A DNA stretch of 64,000 nt, taken from Mucilaginibacter ginsenosidivorax. GTDB taxonomy: Bacteria > Bacteroidota > Bacteroidia > Sphingobacteriales > Sphingobacteriaceae. Shown piece by piece: positions 42,686 through 52,236 of this stretch. Below the pieces are notes generated by a model that did not search any database, was not told the origin of the DNA, and saw only the letters and a program-made list of their open reading frames with translations. The DNA is taken from NCBI RefSeq assembly GCF_007971525.1, contig NZ_CP042437.1, positions 7,440,001-7,504,000 of the forward strand. Direction: 5' to 3'. Positions within the stretch are counted from its first letter, which is position 1. Every line of letters begins with the position of its first letter. The position numbers were made by a program, and so were the translations under genes.

Positions 42686-45250
42686 ATGGCTGACGATAAT
42701 TCAAGCAAAGAAGACAGAATAATTTCGATAAATATTGATGAGGAAATGCGATCTGCGTACATTGATTATTCAATGTCGGTGATTGTTTCCAGGGCGCTGC
42801 CCGATGTCCGCGATGGATTGAAACCGGTACACAGGCGTGTTTTATTTGGCATGCTTGATTTGGGTTTAAATAACAATAAGCCCTACAAAAAATCGGCCCG
42901 TATTGTGGGCGAGGTAATGGGTAAATATCACCCCCATGGTGACAAATCTGTTTACGATACCATGGTGCGTATGGCCCAGGAGTGGAGTTTACGCTACCTG
43001 CTTGTTGAGGGACAGGGTAACTATGGTTCGATAGATGGAGATGAGCCTGCGGCAATGCGTTATACCGAGGCCCGCTTACAAAAGCTTGCCGAAGAGATGC
43101 TGGCCGACATCAACAAAGATACCATCGATTTTCAGTTAAACTTCGACGACTCGTTACAGGAGCCAACCGTTTTACCTGCAAAATTCCCTAACCTTTTGGT
43201 TAACGGCGCTTCGGGTATTGCGGTGGGTATGGCCACCAATATGGCGCCCCACAATTTATCAGAGGTTATTGACGCTACTATCGCGTTAATTGATAACCGC
43301 CAGATAGAGGTTACCGAGCTGATGAAATATGTAAAAGGCCCCGATTTCCCTACAGGTGGTATTATTTACGGTTTTGAAGGCCCGCGTGAGGCGTTAGAGA
43401 CAGGCAGGGGCAGGATTGTTATCCGGTCGCGGGCCGAGATCGAAACTCACGGAAACGACAGGGAGCGTATTATTGTTACCGAAGTACCTTACCAGGTAAA
43501 CAAAGCGCTGATGATTGAGCGTACTGCCGAACTGGTGAACGATAAAAAGCTGGAGGGTATTTCTGCTATCCGCGATGAATCGAGCAGGGAAGGTATCCGC
43601 ATAGTTTATGAGATAAAACGCGAAGCTAATGCAGCTATCGTACTAAATAACCTGTTCAAATATACTGCTTTACAAACATCATTTAGTGTAAACAACATCG
43701 CGCTGGTTAACGGCCGCCCGATGATGCTGAACCTGAAAGACCTGATACACCACTTTGTGGAGCACAGGCATGAGGTTGTTATTCGCCGTACCAAATTTGA
43801 ACTTGCAGAAGCCGAAAAACGCGCCCATATTTTAGAAGGCTTATTGATAGCCTTAGATCATTTGGATGAAGTTATCCGCCTGATACGCGCATCACAAACT
43901 CCTGACGAAGCAAGGGAAGGTTTGATGGCCCAGTTTGGATTAAGTGATATCCAGGCACGCGCTATATTGGATATGACGCTTCGCCGGTTAACCGGACTTG
44001 AGCGTGATAAGATCAAGGACGAATACGCAGCCTTAATGAAACTGATTGAGCACTTGAAATCTATCCTGGCCGATGAAGGTTTAAGAATGCAGATTATTAA
44101 AGATGAGCTGTTAGAGATCAAAGAAAAATACGGTGATGAACGCCGTACCGAAATGGTTCACTCTTCTGCCGAAATGCAGACAGAAGACTTTATTGAGGAT
44201 GAAGATGTGGTTATCACTATATCGCGCGAAGGTTATATTAAGCGTACGCCTTTAACCGAATATCGTCGGCAGGGCAGGGGCGGTAAGGGCTCTATCGGCA
44301 GCAATAGCCGCGATGCCGATTTTATTGAGCATTTATTGGTTGCATCCAACCATAACTACATGCTATTCTTTACCGAATCGGGCCAATGTTATTGGTTACG
44401 TGTATTTGAAATTCCCGAAGGAACACGCACCTCAAAAGGACGTGCTATCCAGAATATCATCAATATCCCTAAAGAGGAGAATATTAAGGCATACATCAAG
44501 CTTATCAGCCTTAAGGATAAAGAATACCTGGAGAACAACTTTATTATTATGTGTACCAAAAAAGGTACCATTAAGAAAACTTCTTTGGAAGCGTACTCTC
44601 GTCCGCGCGCAAACGGTATCAATGCTATCAACATTAATGAGGGCGACTCATTATTAGAAGCAACCTTAACTACAGGCAGCAGCGAAATTGTTATGGCGCT
44701 TAAATCGGGCAGGGCTATCCGCTTTAACGAGTCGACAGTTAGACCAATGGGCCGTACCGCAACAGGTGTGCGTGGTATTACTTTGGATGATGAAACAGAT
44801 GAGGTTGTTGGTATGATCAGCATCAACGACAGCGAGACAACCGTATTGGTGGTATCTGAAAAAGGCTATGGTAAACGTACCGATATTGACGACTATAGGG
44901 TAACCAACCGTGGCGGTAAGGGTGTAAAAACTTTAAATATTACCGAAAAAACCGGAAACCTTGTTGCCATAAAAGGTGTTACTGATAAAGAAGATTTGAT
45001 GATCATCAACAAATCGGGTATTATTATTCGTATCGCCGTGAGTGAACTGCGCACAATGGGCAGGGCCACGCAAGGTGTGCGTTTGATAACCCTCAAAGGT
45101 AACGACGAGATAGCTTCGGTTGCTAAAATTGAGCACGACGAGGATGAAGAGAAGGAACTTGATGAAAATGCAGAAGCAGGTACAGCGGAGGAAAACGACG
45201 CGACCGAAAGCAGCGAAGAATCAAAAACTGACGAACCACCAACTGAATAA
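42686..45250 (+). CDS. gyrA: DNA gyrase subunit A
   Basis: An 854-residue type IIA topoisomerase subunit that cuts and rejoins DNA to introduce negative supercoils with GyrB. The catalytic Tyr126 lies in AAMRYTEARL. The quinolone-resistance region reads HPHGDKSVYD: the residue equivalent to E. coli Ser83 is Lys87, while Asp91 (E. coli Asp87) is kept. The C-terminal beta-pinwheel contains the gyrase box QGRGGKG (about residue 530), which separates it from ParC. The C-terminal tail is acidic (EDEEKELDENAEAG...). First gene of a unit with two TPR protein genes (5-nt and 6-nt gaps). Confidence 0.97.
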   Translation: MADDNSSKEDRIISINIDEEMRSAYIDYSMSVIVSRALPDVRDGLKPVHRRVLFGMLDLGLNNNKPYKKSARIVGEVMGKYHPHGDKSVYDTMVRMAQEWSLRYLLVEGQGNYGSIDGDEPAAMRYTEARLQKLAEEMLADINKDTIDFQLNFDDSLQEPTVLPAKFPNLLVNGASGIAVGMATNMAPHNLSEVIDATIALIDNRQIEVTELMKYVKGPDFPTGGIIYGFEGPREALETGRGRIVIRSRAEIETHGNDRERIIVTEVPYQVNKALMIERTAELVNDKKLEGISAIRDESSREGIRIVYEIKREANAAIVLNNLFKYTALQTSFSVNNIALVNGRPMMLNLKDLIHHFVEHRHEVVIRRTKFELAEAEKRAHILEGLLIALDHLDEVIRLIRASQTPDEAREGLMAQFGLSDIQARAILDMTLRRLTGLERDKIKDEYAALMKLIEHLKSILADEGLRMQIIKDELLEIKEKYGDERRTEMVHSSAEMQTEDFIEDEDVVITISREGYIKRTPLTEYRRQGRGGKGSIGSNSRDADFIEHLLVASNHNYMLFFTESGQCYWLRVFEIPEGTRTSKGRAIQNIINIPKEENIKAYIKLISLKDKEYLENNFIIMCTKKGTIKKTSLEAYSRPRANGINAININEGDSLLEATLTTGSSEIVMALKSGRAIRFNESTVRPMGRTATGVRGITLDDETDEVVGMISINDSETTVLVVSEKGYGKRTDIDDYRVTNRGGKGVKTLNITEKTGNLVAIKGVTDKEDLMIINKSGIIIRIAVSELRTMGRATQGVRLITLKGNDEIASVAKIEHDEDEEKELDENAEAGTAEENDATESSEESKTDEPPTE

Positions 45251-45255
45251 CAAAT

Positions 45256-46374
45256 ATGCAGTGCCGTAAAATTGTTTTATCGGTTTTAATACCATTCATG
45301 ACTACAACTTTTGCCTTCGCTCAGTCCGAAGCGCTGAAAGTTGTAGTTAATAACCTTGCTTTCTACAAGCAAAGTAAAGATCTGAAATACCTGCGGGCGG
45401 CAAAAAAATCGGCAGATAGCCTGGTAGTTACCAAATCAGATTCGGCAGATTTAGCTAAGAATACCTACCGGGCGTTGATTAACGCAAGTATTTTATTTAT
45501 TGATTCTGCAAATACGCTGGGACAGCCTGCCACATTATTAGCACAAACATCAGATCTTACCGACAAGCTCTCGGCCAAAAGCAAGATATATAATTATCAG
45601 CCCGAAATGGATTATGTAAAACGGTGCCTGACCAACGTTTACATCAGGAAGGGGTTTGAATTTGTAAATAATTCTGATTTCGCTAACGGCCGGCAGTCAT
45701 TTGAAAATGCCAAAAAGTACGCCCCTAATTTTAAGCAAATCAATGATTACATAGCCTATGCCAATAACAAGATGGGGAATTTGGTAGATGCGGCTAAGTA
45801 TTACAGTAACCTGTTAGCCGTAGATAGCACCCGTACCGAGTACATTGAAACAGCGTCGAGTATTTATAAATCGTTGGGTGATACTTCAAAAGCACTGCAG
45901 ATACTAAAAAAAGGCAGGAAACTTGTGCCAAACGATCGTTTTTTACTGCTTGACGAGGCAAACATCTACAACAATTTAAAGGACTATAAAGCGTTAGAGC
46001 CATTAATTGCCCAACTACTTGATATTAATTCAAATAACGCCGATATTGCATTCGTAGCAGCCAATTGCTACGACCATCTGAACAAATATGACCAGGCCGA
46101 ATCGCTTTATTTACACACTATTGAATTAAATGGATCGGCTTATGATCCGGCATTTAATTTGGGTTTGTTATATCTAAAGCAAAGCGCTTTAACGAAGCAG
46201 GAGGGGGAGAGCGATAGAAATATCGGTATGGCTATTCAATGGCTCGAAAAAGCCAACGAAATATCGCCAAATAACGTAAAGGGTTTGCAAGCACTGCAAA
46301 TTGCATATGCAAAAACCAATAACAAAGATCAACTTGATAAGATAAACAATAAATTAAAACAGCTAACTAATTAA
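45256..46374 (+). CDS. Secreted TPR-repeat protein
   Basis: A 372-residue protein with signal peptide (cut near TFAFAQ, residue 22) and tetratricopeptide-like helices through most of the chain, for example GRQSFENAKKYAPNFKQINDYIAYANNKMGN (written in two parts: GRQSFENAKKYAPN, then NDYIAYANNKMGN), AAKYYSNLLAVDS, DTSKALQILKKGRKLVPND and DQAESLYLHTIELN. Such periplasmic TPR proteins are scaffolds; partners are unknown. It lies 5 nt after gyrA and 6 nt before another TPR gene, so the pair is expressed with gyrase. Confidence 0.85.
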   Translation: MQCRKIVLSVLIPFMTTTFAFAQSEALKVVVNNLAFYKQSKDLKYLRAAKKSADSLVVTKSDSADLAKNTYRALINASILFIDSANTLGQPATLLAQTSDLTDKLSAKSKIYNYQPEMDYVKRCLTNVYIRKGFEFVNNSDFANGRQSFENAKKYAPNFKQINDYIAYANNKMGNLVDAAKYYSNLLAVDSTRTEYIETASSIYKSLGDTSKALQILKKGRKLVPNDRFLLLDEANIYNNLKDYKALEPLIAQLLDINSNNADIAFVAANCYDHLNKYDQAESLYLHTIELNGSAYDPAFNLGLLYLKQSALTKQEGESDRNIGMAIQWLEKANEISPNNVKGLQALQIAYAKTNNKDQLDKINNKLKQLTN

Positions 46375-46380
46375 TAAAAC

Positions 46381-47622
46381 ATGAAAATCAAACTTTTGAT
46401 GGCTGGCCTTTTGGGCTTAGTTTCAGCAACAACGTTTGCACAAAAAGGCGAATTGAACACTGCCAAATCAGAATATGAAAAGTATGAAGGTTTAAGGGGC
46501 ACACCTTTAGCCAAAGCAAGTTTAACTACTGCCCGCACATCAATTGACAAGGCTGCTGCCAATGAAAAAACAGCAACGTTGCCGCTTACCTACGCATTAA
46601 AAGGTGCAATTTATTCAACCTATGCTAACCAGGATACGGTGGCTGCTACCTCATTACCGTTATTTACAGCTGCAGAAGAAGCGTTGAAAAAAGCTAAGGA
46701 ACTGGATACTAAAGGCGAGAATAAGCAATTGATAGAAACCGGCAACCTGAATTTAGCCCAATATCAACTTACAAAAGGTGTTGCCGAATACGGAAGCGGT
46801 AAATATGACTTGGCTTATAAATCATTTGATTATTACCGCACCATATTACCTGAAGATACCAATGCAATTTATTACACCGGGTTATCTGCGGCAAATTCAA
46901 AAAACTATCCTGCGGCGATATCAAATTATACAAAACTGGTGACTACTAAGTTTTCAAAAGTTCAAGGCGTATATCTTGATCTGTCGTCTGTTTATTTGTT
47001 AAATGCAGATACCGCAAACGCACTTAAGGCAGTTACAGAAGGTGTTGCAAAATTTCCCAACAACGCAGAGTTACGCAAGAGAGAAATAGAAATAAGCCTG
47101 CAAACCGGTAAAGAAAAAGAAGTATTGGAAAAAATCCAAACTGCTTTAGCTGCCGATCCTAAAAACAAAACGCTGTATTACTATGCTGGTTTAACATATT
47201 CGCAAACAGCCGAGGCATTGGGCAGAGATCAAGCCAAAGCAAAAGACGCTGCCACAAAAGCTAAATTACAGGCAAGCAAAGTTGAGAATTATAACAAAGC
47301 CGCGGAAATGTACAAAAAGGCGTTAGAAATAGATCCAAACTATTTTGAAGCTAACTTAAATTTAGGTTACGTTATAATCAACCCGGCTATTGATGATTAC
47401 AACGCCGCTAATAAACTGCCAGCTAACAAACAAAAAGAATACGATGCCGCTATTGCAAAAGCAAAAGCGCAATTTGAAGCAGCAAAACCGTATTTGCTAA
47501 AAGCTGCAGATTTGAATCCAAAATCTGTTGATGCATTAACAAACTTACGCACTTATTACCTGGGCGTAAAAGATGATGCTAACGCGACAAAAATCAAAGC
47601 TCAATTAGACGCAATTAAATAA
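46381..47622 (+). CDS. Secreted TPR-repeat protein
   Basis: A 413-residue secreted (signal peptide ending TTFAQ, about residue 21) TPR protein with a Lys/Ala-rich composition. Repeats include GKYDLAYKSFDYYRTILPEDTN, ISNYTKLVTTKFSKVQGVYL and NYNKAAEMYKKALEIDPNYFEANLNLGYV (the canonical TPR at about 295-325). A long Ala/Lys stretch (about 270-300) is probably helical. Last gene of the gyrA unit. Similar in design to the preceding gene but not a close copy. Confidence 0.85.
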   Translation: MKIKLLMAGLLGLVSATTFAQKGELNTAKSEYEKYEGLRGTPLAKASLTTARTSIDKAAANEKTATLPLTYALKGAIYSTYANQDTVAATSLPLFTAAEEALKKAKELDTKGENKQLIETGNLNLAQYQLTKGVAEYGSGKYDLAYKSFDYYRTILPEDTNAIYYTGLSAANSKNYPAAISNYTKLVTTKFSKVQGVYLDLSSVYLLNADTANALKAVTEGVAKFPNNAELRKREIEISLQTGKEKEVLEKIQTALAADPKNKTLYYYAGLTYSQTAEALGRDQAKAKDAATKAKLQASKVENYNKAAEMYKKALEIDPNYFEANLNLGYVIINPAIDDYNAANKLPANKQKEYDAAIAKAKAQFEAAKPYLLKAADLNPKSVDALTNLRTYYLGVKDDANATKIKAQLDAIK

Positions 47623-47632
47623 CTAAGAAGGG

Positions 47633-47657
47633 AAGGCTTAAAAAGCCTTTCTTTTTG
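47633..47657 (+). terminator. Terminator of the gyrA-TPR unit
   Basis: Stem AAGGCTT (47633-47639) / AAGCCTT (47643-47649) with a 3-nt loop and a CTTTTTG tail, 10 nt after the stop codon. Confidence 0.75.
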
Positions 47658-47840
47658 ATATTTCAATTTAACATAATGTTAATTATGTAATAGTTTGTAA
47701 ATAATCCAGATTGCCCAATTCTGATTGTTTAACATATTCCAAATTATCAACAACATTTGATTAACAAATGTTGTACTTGAGATTAAAATTGGTCTGATAG
47801 CAGCGATTGTCGCGATTCATTGAGGAAATTAAAAAAAAAC

Positions 47841-47891
47841 CTAAAATGCAAAATGCCCGTAGTTTCTAAACCCGGGCATTTTGCATTTTAG
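47841..47891 (-). terminator. Strong terminator of the small lipoprotein gene
   Basis: A perfect 19-bp inverted repeat (47841-47859 and 47873-47891) with a 13-nt loop, 11 nt beyond the lipoprotein stop; on the minus strand it is followed by GGTTTTTTTTT. It also faces the gyrA unit. The rest of 47658-47840 is AT-rich with no feature seen. Confidence 0.85.
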
Positions 47892-47902
47892 CCAATAGAA
47901 AA

Positions 47903-48100
47903 TTACATCTTTTTGGCGGTATCTTTTTTCACAGTATCCTTTTTTGCAGTATCAGTTGCTGCTGGTGGTGGTGTTGTTGTCGAGGCAGAATCCATTTTAG
48001 TTGTATCAGAACCGCCTGCTTTTTTTTCAGAGCTACAGCCGGTTACAATAGTACCAGCCATTGCCGCGACAAGTACGAAACTTAAAATTTGCTTTTTCAT
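47903..48100 (-). CDS. Small lipoprotein with Thr/Pro/Lys-rich tail
   Basis: A 65-residue lipoprotein: MKKQILSFVLVAAMAG signal, lipobox VTGC (Cys about residue 22), then a low-complexity tail with TTTPPPAATDT and repeats of KKDT. The mature peptide of about 43 residues has no folded-domain signature and may be a flexible envelope spacer. It is a single-gene unit with a very strong terminator. Function unknown. Confidence 0.75.
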   Translation of the reverse strand: MKKQILSFVLVAAMAGTIVTGCSSEKKAGGSDTTKMDSASTTTPPPAATDTAKKDTVKKDTAKKM

Positions 48101-48306
48101 AGTTATGCGTTTTAGATTGTTTACCGTTAAATTATTACAGTACTAACCAGCTTGCTGATAAATTGTTTCTGTTAATTTGAATATTGTGTTAAACATCAAA
48201 TCCGTTTAATAAACTCGCACAGTACAATGTTTTTTATCATAAAGTTTACAATTGGAGTACCGGCTAACGTTGTTTTTTGAATAAAAAATCCTGATATTTA
48301 ACTTCT

Positions 48307-48783
48307 ATGGTTGTATCGGAACGAGTACTAAAGTGGGCAATGCGTTTGTACCCTCCCCTCCTTTTGCAACGTATTTGGGTGGTAAGTTTTTATGAGGGTT
48401 ATAAAGGAGTTGAAGTAAAAATCAAAAAAAGCTTTTTAAACAATAATTACAACAATTCAATTTTTGGGGGGACGCTTTTTGCCGCTGCCGATCCGTTTTA
48501 CCCATTGTTATTTTATCAATTGTTTACAAAAAAAGGATACCGTTTAAAGGTTTGGTCAAAATCAGCAACTGTAAAATATTTGAAACCAGCTTCAACCGAT
48601 CTGCATTTTAAAGTCATGTTGGGCGATGCTGAAATCGCCGAAGCAGAGGATATATTGAAGAAAGTTGGGAAATATACGGGGCATCATCCTATTGACATAT
48701 ATGATAAAGACGGTGAAATATGTGTTTCATTAATGAATGAGGTTTATGTACGTAACCTGGATTTTATCGATCAGAATTTATAA
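48307..48783 (+). CDS. DUF4442 hot-dog-fold thioesterase-like protein
   Basis: A 158-residue protein of the DUF4442 family. The characteristic NNNYNNSIFGGTLFAAADPFYPLLFYQLF holds the NxxxxxFGG-type start of the central hot-dog helix, followed by KSATVKYLKPASTDLHFKV. The fold is that of acyl-CoA/ACP thioesterases, but activity is not proven for this family. It lies 9 nt upstream of a GNAT gene and is co-transcribed with it and the AlbA_2 gene. Confidence 0.82.
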   Translation: MVVSERVLKWAMRLYPPLLLQRIWVVSFYEGYKGVEVKIKKSFLNNNYNNSIFGGTLFAAADPFYPLLFYQLFTKKGYRLKVWSKSATVKYLKPASTDLHFKVMLGDAEIAEAEDILKKVGKYTGHHPIDIYDKDGEICVSLMNEVYVRNLDFIDQNL

Positions 48784-48792
48784 TTTTAACCG

Positions 48793-49251
48793 ATGACTAC
48801 TTTTATTGATGATTCTCGTTTTACTGACAATGGTTTTATTATATCAACAGATAAGCATTTATTGCCTATTGATGTTATATACAACTATTTAAACGATGAT
48901 TCTTACTGGGCCCAGGGCATTTCACGAACAACGGTTGAAAAAGCGATAGAAAACTCCATGTGCTTTGGCGTCTATAAAAAAGGTACTTTCGCTGGTTTTG
49001 CAAGGGTGGTTACGGATAAAGCAACTTTCGCATATCTGTGTGATGTGTTTATTTTACCCGAGTTCAGAAGATTGAACCTCTCAAAATGGCTGATGCAAAC
49101 TATAGTTAACGATCCTGATTTGCAAGGATTGCGTCGCTGGTCGTTGGCTACAGCCGATGCTCATGGCCTATACGAGCAGTTTGGCTTTTCGAAAATAAGC
49201 AAGCCGGAAAGATGGATGGAAATATTTGCACCATATATAAAGCCTCAGTAA
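48793..49251 (+). CDS. GNAT family N-acetyltransferase
   Basis: A 152-residue acetyltransferase. Motif A: LCDVFILPEFRRLNLSKWLMQTIV (the usual Q/RxxGxG is RRLNLS, so the pyrophosphate loop is less glycine-rich). C-terminal motif: RWSLATADAHGLYEQFGFSKISKPERWMEI, typical of the group annotated as GNAT with Tyr-x-x-Phe-Gly. The substrate is unknown. In the same unit as the DUF4442 gene. Confidence 0.85.
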   Translation: MTTFIDDSRFTDNGFIISTDKHLLPIDVIYNYLNDDSYWAQGISRTTVEKAIENSMCFGVYKKGTFAGFARVVTDKATFAYLCDVFILPEFRRLNLSKWLMQTIVNDPDLQGLRRWSLATADAHGLYEQFGFSKISKPERWMEIFAPYIKPQ

Positions 49252-49276
49252 TTAGTTTAAGGAAGCGGGACGCATA

Positions 49277-49900
49277 ATGAATATTAAAAAACTGATTTTT
49301 GAGGGCGAGGGAGTTAAACTCGATTTTAAAAAGACAATTACCAGCTGCGAAAAGATAGCCAGAACAATGGTGTCATTCGCCAATAATAAAGGTGGTAAGC
49401 TATTAATTGGCGTTGCCGATGACGGAAGTATTAAAGGGGTAAAATCTGAGGACGAAGAGCGCTACATGATTACCAGGGCTGCCCACATGTTTATCAGACC
49501 AGCGTTGGAGCCTACTTTTGAAGAAGTGTATGTTGACGACAAACTGGTATTGGTAGTAGATACTCCACCCAGTGACCTTAAACCCCACTACGCTCTTGCC
49601 GACGATGGAAAATGGTGGGCTTATGTAAGAGTAAAAGATAAAAGTGTATTAGCCAGTAAAATTGTACTGGAAGTGCTTAAAAGGTCATCAAGCGAGCAGG
49701 GAGTATTAATAGAATATTCGGAGAATGAAAAAACGCTTCTCAATCACCTGGAAAAATCTAACCGGATCACAATAAAAGAGTGCAGTGAACTACTAAAAAT
49801 GGGGCGACGACGCACCCAACGTATTTTGGTTGATCTGATACTTTCTGGACTCATCCGGATTAATACAACCGAAAAAGAGGAATATTATACAGCTTGTTAG
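49277..49900 (+). CDS. AlbA_2 / Schlafen-like protein with C-terminal winged helix
   Basis: A 207-residue protein: N-terminal AlbA_2 (Schlafen) domain with FEGEGVKLDFKKTITSCEKIARTMVSFANNKGGKLLIGVADDGSIKGV (key elements: E-x-x-x-L-D-F-K, FANN-GG, G-V-x-DDG), and a C-terminal helix-turn-helix (about 160-200; ITIKECSELLKMGRRRTQRILVDLILSGLI). This combination is common in bacterial putative transcriptional regulators; some relatives act as RNases. Last gene of the DUF4442-GNAT unit. Confidence 0.82.
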   Translation: MNIKKLIFEGEGVKLDFKKTITSCEKIARTMVSFANNKGGKLLIGVADDGSIKGVKSEDEERYMITRAAHMFIRPALEPTFEEVYVDDKLVLVVDTPPSDLKPHYALADDGKWWAYVRVKDKSVLASKIVLEVLKRSSSEQGVLIEYSENEKTLLNHLEKSNRITIKECSELLKMGRRRTQRILVDLILSGLIRINTTEKEEYYTAC

Positions 49901-49925
49901 TTCGTTCTTTGTCGGCTTCAATCAC

Positions 49926-49933
49926 TACTTTTG
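49926..49933 (+). promoter_or_regulatory. Candidate -7 element of the MATE gene
   Basis: TACTTTTG, an exact TAnnTTTG match, 18 nt before the ATG at 49952. No TTG lies at the expected -33 spacing, so the support is partial. Confidence 0.4.
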
Positions 49934-49951
49934 CACCCCTGCAAATAAGTA

Positions 49952-51331
49952 ATGAAAGCCATATACCATAAATACCGTCCATTTTATAGCGAGAGTTTAA
50001 AGCTGGCTATTCCGGTAATGATATCGCAGCTTGGCCATATTATGGTTCAGATATCAGACTCAATCATCATTGGTCATTTTACAAATAAAGTATCATTGGC
50101 CGCAGTTTCGTTGGTAAACAGCCTGTTTATGATACCTCTTGTTGTGGGCATGGGCATATCGTATGGCTTAACCCCGCTCATCGCTCAAAATAATGCGCGC
50201 AAGGATTTCAAGGAATGTGGTTTATTGCTTTCAAATAGTTTAATGTTAAACCTCCTGACCGGCATTGCCTTGTTTTCGGCTATATATTTCGGTACGTTGC
50301 CGTTAATTGGGCATCTCGGGCAGGCACCATCAGTTGTAAAAGCGGCCACGCCTTATCTCTTCCTGTTAAGTCTGTCAATTATTCCGCTGCTTATTTTTAA
50401 CACCTTTAAACAGTTTGCCGAGGGTTTGGGCTTTACCAAACAGGCTATGAAAATATCTATTTGGGGCAATGTGATCAATATCTGCCTTGGGATTATATTT
50501 GTTAAAGGCCTGTTCGGTATTCATCCTATGGGGATAAAAGGAGTTGGTTACAGCACACTGATTGATCGTTGTGTTATGGCAGTTGTAATGTCCTTTTATG
50601 TATTCAAATCCCCCATATTTAAAGGTTATTTAAAGAGTTTTGCCATCAAAAACATCGACCGATTGCGTGGACTGCAAATCTTGAAAATTGGTGCTCCGGT
50701 TGCCCTGCAGTATATTTTTGAGGTTAGCGCATTTGGCGGCGCATCTATTTTAATAGGTACCATCGGTGTAAACCAGCAAGCTGCACATTTGGTTGCGCTT
50801 AACCTGGCCTCGGCTACATATATGATGGCCACAGGCGTATCGGCCGCTGCCGCGATAAAATCGGGCAACTATTTTGGTGTCAGTGATCACAAAAACCTGC
50901 GACTTGCAGCTATATCTAATTATCATATCGTATTGATATTGATGGGAATAACGGCAGTTATTTTCGCTGTTGGTCGAAATTATTTACCATGGATCATAAC
51001 CTCCGACAAAGACGTTATCATTATCGCCTCACAACTGCTTATCATAGCTGCTTTTTTTCAACTTTTTGATGGAACGCAGGTTGTTGGTTTGGGTGTATTG
51101 CGCGGAATGGGCGATGTAAATATCCCAACATTTATCACCTTTCTGGCTTATTGGGTGGGTGGTTTGCCAATTGGTTACTTGCTTGGCATCAAATTAAAAA
51201 TGGGCGTTTATGGTGTTTGGTATGGCCTTGTGTTGGGTTTGGCTATTGCCTCTGTGCTGCTTTTCTGGAGGTTCAACCTGATTAGCAAACGTCATAGAGA
51301 TACAACGGTACCGATATTTGCAAAAGATTAA
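49952..51331 (+). CDS. MATE family multidrug efflux transporter
   Basis: A 459-residue, 12-helix cation-coupled efflux protein. N-half: ESLKLAIPVMISQLGHIMVQISDSIIIGHF, a NorM/DinF-type first helix with the family P-V-M-x-x-Q pattern; then GMGISYGLTPLIAQNNARKDF. C-half: LQILKIGAPVALQYIFEVSAFGGASILIG and FQLFDGTQVVGLGVLRGMGDVNIP, the conserved D-x-x-Q-x-V-x-x-G-x-L-R-G motif. It is expected to export cationic drugs or dyes. Its 3' end overlaps the convergent HDAC-like gene by 4 nt. Confidence 0.93.
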   Translation: MKAIYHKYRPFYSESLKLAIPVMISQLGHIMVQISDSIIIGHFTNKVSLAAVSLVNSLFMIPLVVGMGISYGLTPLIAQNNARKDFKECGLLLSNSLMLNLLTGIALFSAIYFGTLPLIGHLGQAPSVVKAATPYLFLLSLSIIPLLIFNTFKQFAEGLGFTKQAMKISIWGNVINICLGIIFVKGLFGIHPMGIKGVGYSTLIDRCVMAVVMSFYVFKSPIFKGYLKSFAIKNIDRLRGLQILKIGAPVALQYIFEVSAFGGASILIGTIGVNQQAAHLVALNLASATYMMATGVSAAAAIKSGNYFGVSDHKNLRLAAISNYHIVLILMGITAVIFAVGRNYLPWIITSDKDVIIIASQLLIIAAFFQLFDGTQVVGLGVLRGMGDVNIPTFITFLAYWVGGLPIGYLLGIKLKMGVYGVWYGLVLGLAIASVLLFWRFNLISKRHRDTTVPIFAKD

Positions 51332-52230
51332 AAATACAAGTCAATAGCTGCTTTAAAAGTATTGCAATGTGCATCTACAATATCCCTGATTTGTGGTGAG
51401 TACCCCCCTCCCATGCTTACCTGTACCGGCACGTTATTGTTGATACATTGCTCAAATACAAATCTGTCGCGTTCTCTGCAGGCTTCTTTACTAAGGGATA
51501 GTTTACCCAGTTTATCGGTACTCAAAACGTCCACGCCCGATAGGTAAAACACAAAATCTGGTTTTTGTTGGCTGATTAACTTTGGCAATGTTTTACATAA
51601 AATGTCCAGGTACTCTTCATCTCCAACTCCGTCGGCTAACGGAATATCAAGATCAGAAGTTTCTTTTCTGAACGGGAAGTTTTTATCACCATGCATCGAA
51701 AATGTAAATATACGCGGTTCATTTTCAAATATTTGAGCCGTGCCATTTCCCTGGTGAACATCTAAATCAATAATTAAGATAGATTTAGATAAATTACTAT
51801 GTAACAAATAATTAGCAGCAATAGCCTGATCATTCAACATGCAAAAGCCTTCACCCCAGTTTGTACCGGCATGATGTGTACCGCCAGCTACGTTAAATGC
51901 AATCCGGTTAGTTAATGCTGACAGACAACCGTCAATAGTTCCTTTAGCGATTCGTAATTCCCGTTCCACCAACCGTGCTGATAAAGGAAAACCTATTCGC
52001 CGCTGCTCTTTTAATGGAAGCGTTAAATCGCGAAGTTGCCGCCAGTAGTCTTTATCGTGGGTTGTAAGTACAATATCTTCGGCCAGCACTCCGGGCGAGA
52101 AAATATCGTCGGGCTTAACAAGCCCTTCATGTAATAACTGCGCAGGAATAAGTTCATACTTCAGCATTGGGAAACGATGCCCTTCGGGCAGCGGATGGGC
52201 GTATATCGGGTCGTAGGCTACCTTAAACAT
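51328..52230 (-). CDS. Histone deacetylase-like amidohydrolase (HDAC/AcuC superfamily)
   Basis: A 300-residue zinc deacetylase of the histone-deacetylase superfamily, close in size and motif to the HDAC11-like/class IV branch. Visible: YDPIYAHPLPEGHRFPM, tandem histidines in NVAGGTHHAGTNWGEGFCMLND, zinc ligands in IIDLDVHQGNGTA, YLSGVDVLSTDKLGKLSLS, and the catalytic Tyr in SMGGGYSP. All active-site residues are kept. The physiological substrate in bacteria may be acetylpolyamines or acylated proteins. Final gene of a minus-strand unit, 6 nt after the bestrophin gene. Confidence 0.92.
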   Translation of the reverse strand: MFKVAYDPIYAHPLPEGHRFPMLKYELIPAQLLHEGLVKPDDIFSPGVLAEDIVLTTHDKDYWRQLRDLTLPLKEQRRIGFPLSARLVERELRIAKGTIDGCLSALTNRIAFNVAGGTHHAGTNWGEGFCMLNDQAIAANYLLHSNLSKSILIIDLDVHQGNGTAQIFENEPRIFTFSMHGDKNFPFRKETSDLDIPLADGVGDEEYLDILCKTLPKLISQQKPDFVFYLSGVDVLSTDKLGKLSLSKEACRERDRFVFEQCINNNVPVQVSMGGGYSPQIRDIVDAHCNTFKAAIDLYF

Positions 52231-52236
52231 ATTATT

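Noticed and set aside
42630..43055. 141-codon minus-strand frame opposite the gyrA start
   Set aside because: It is antisense to highly conserved GyrA sequence.
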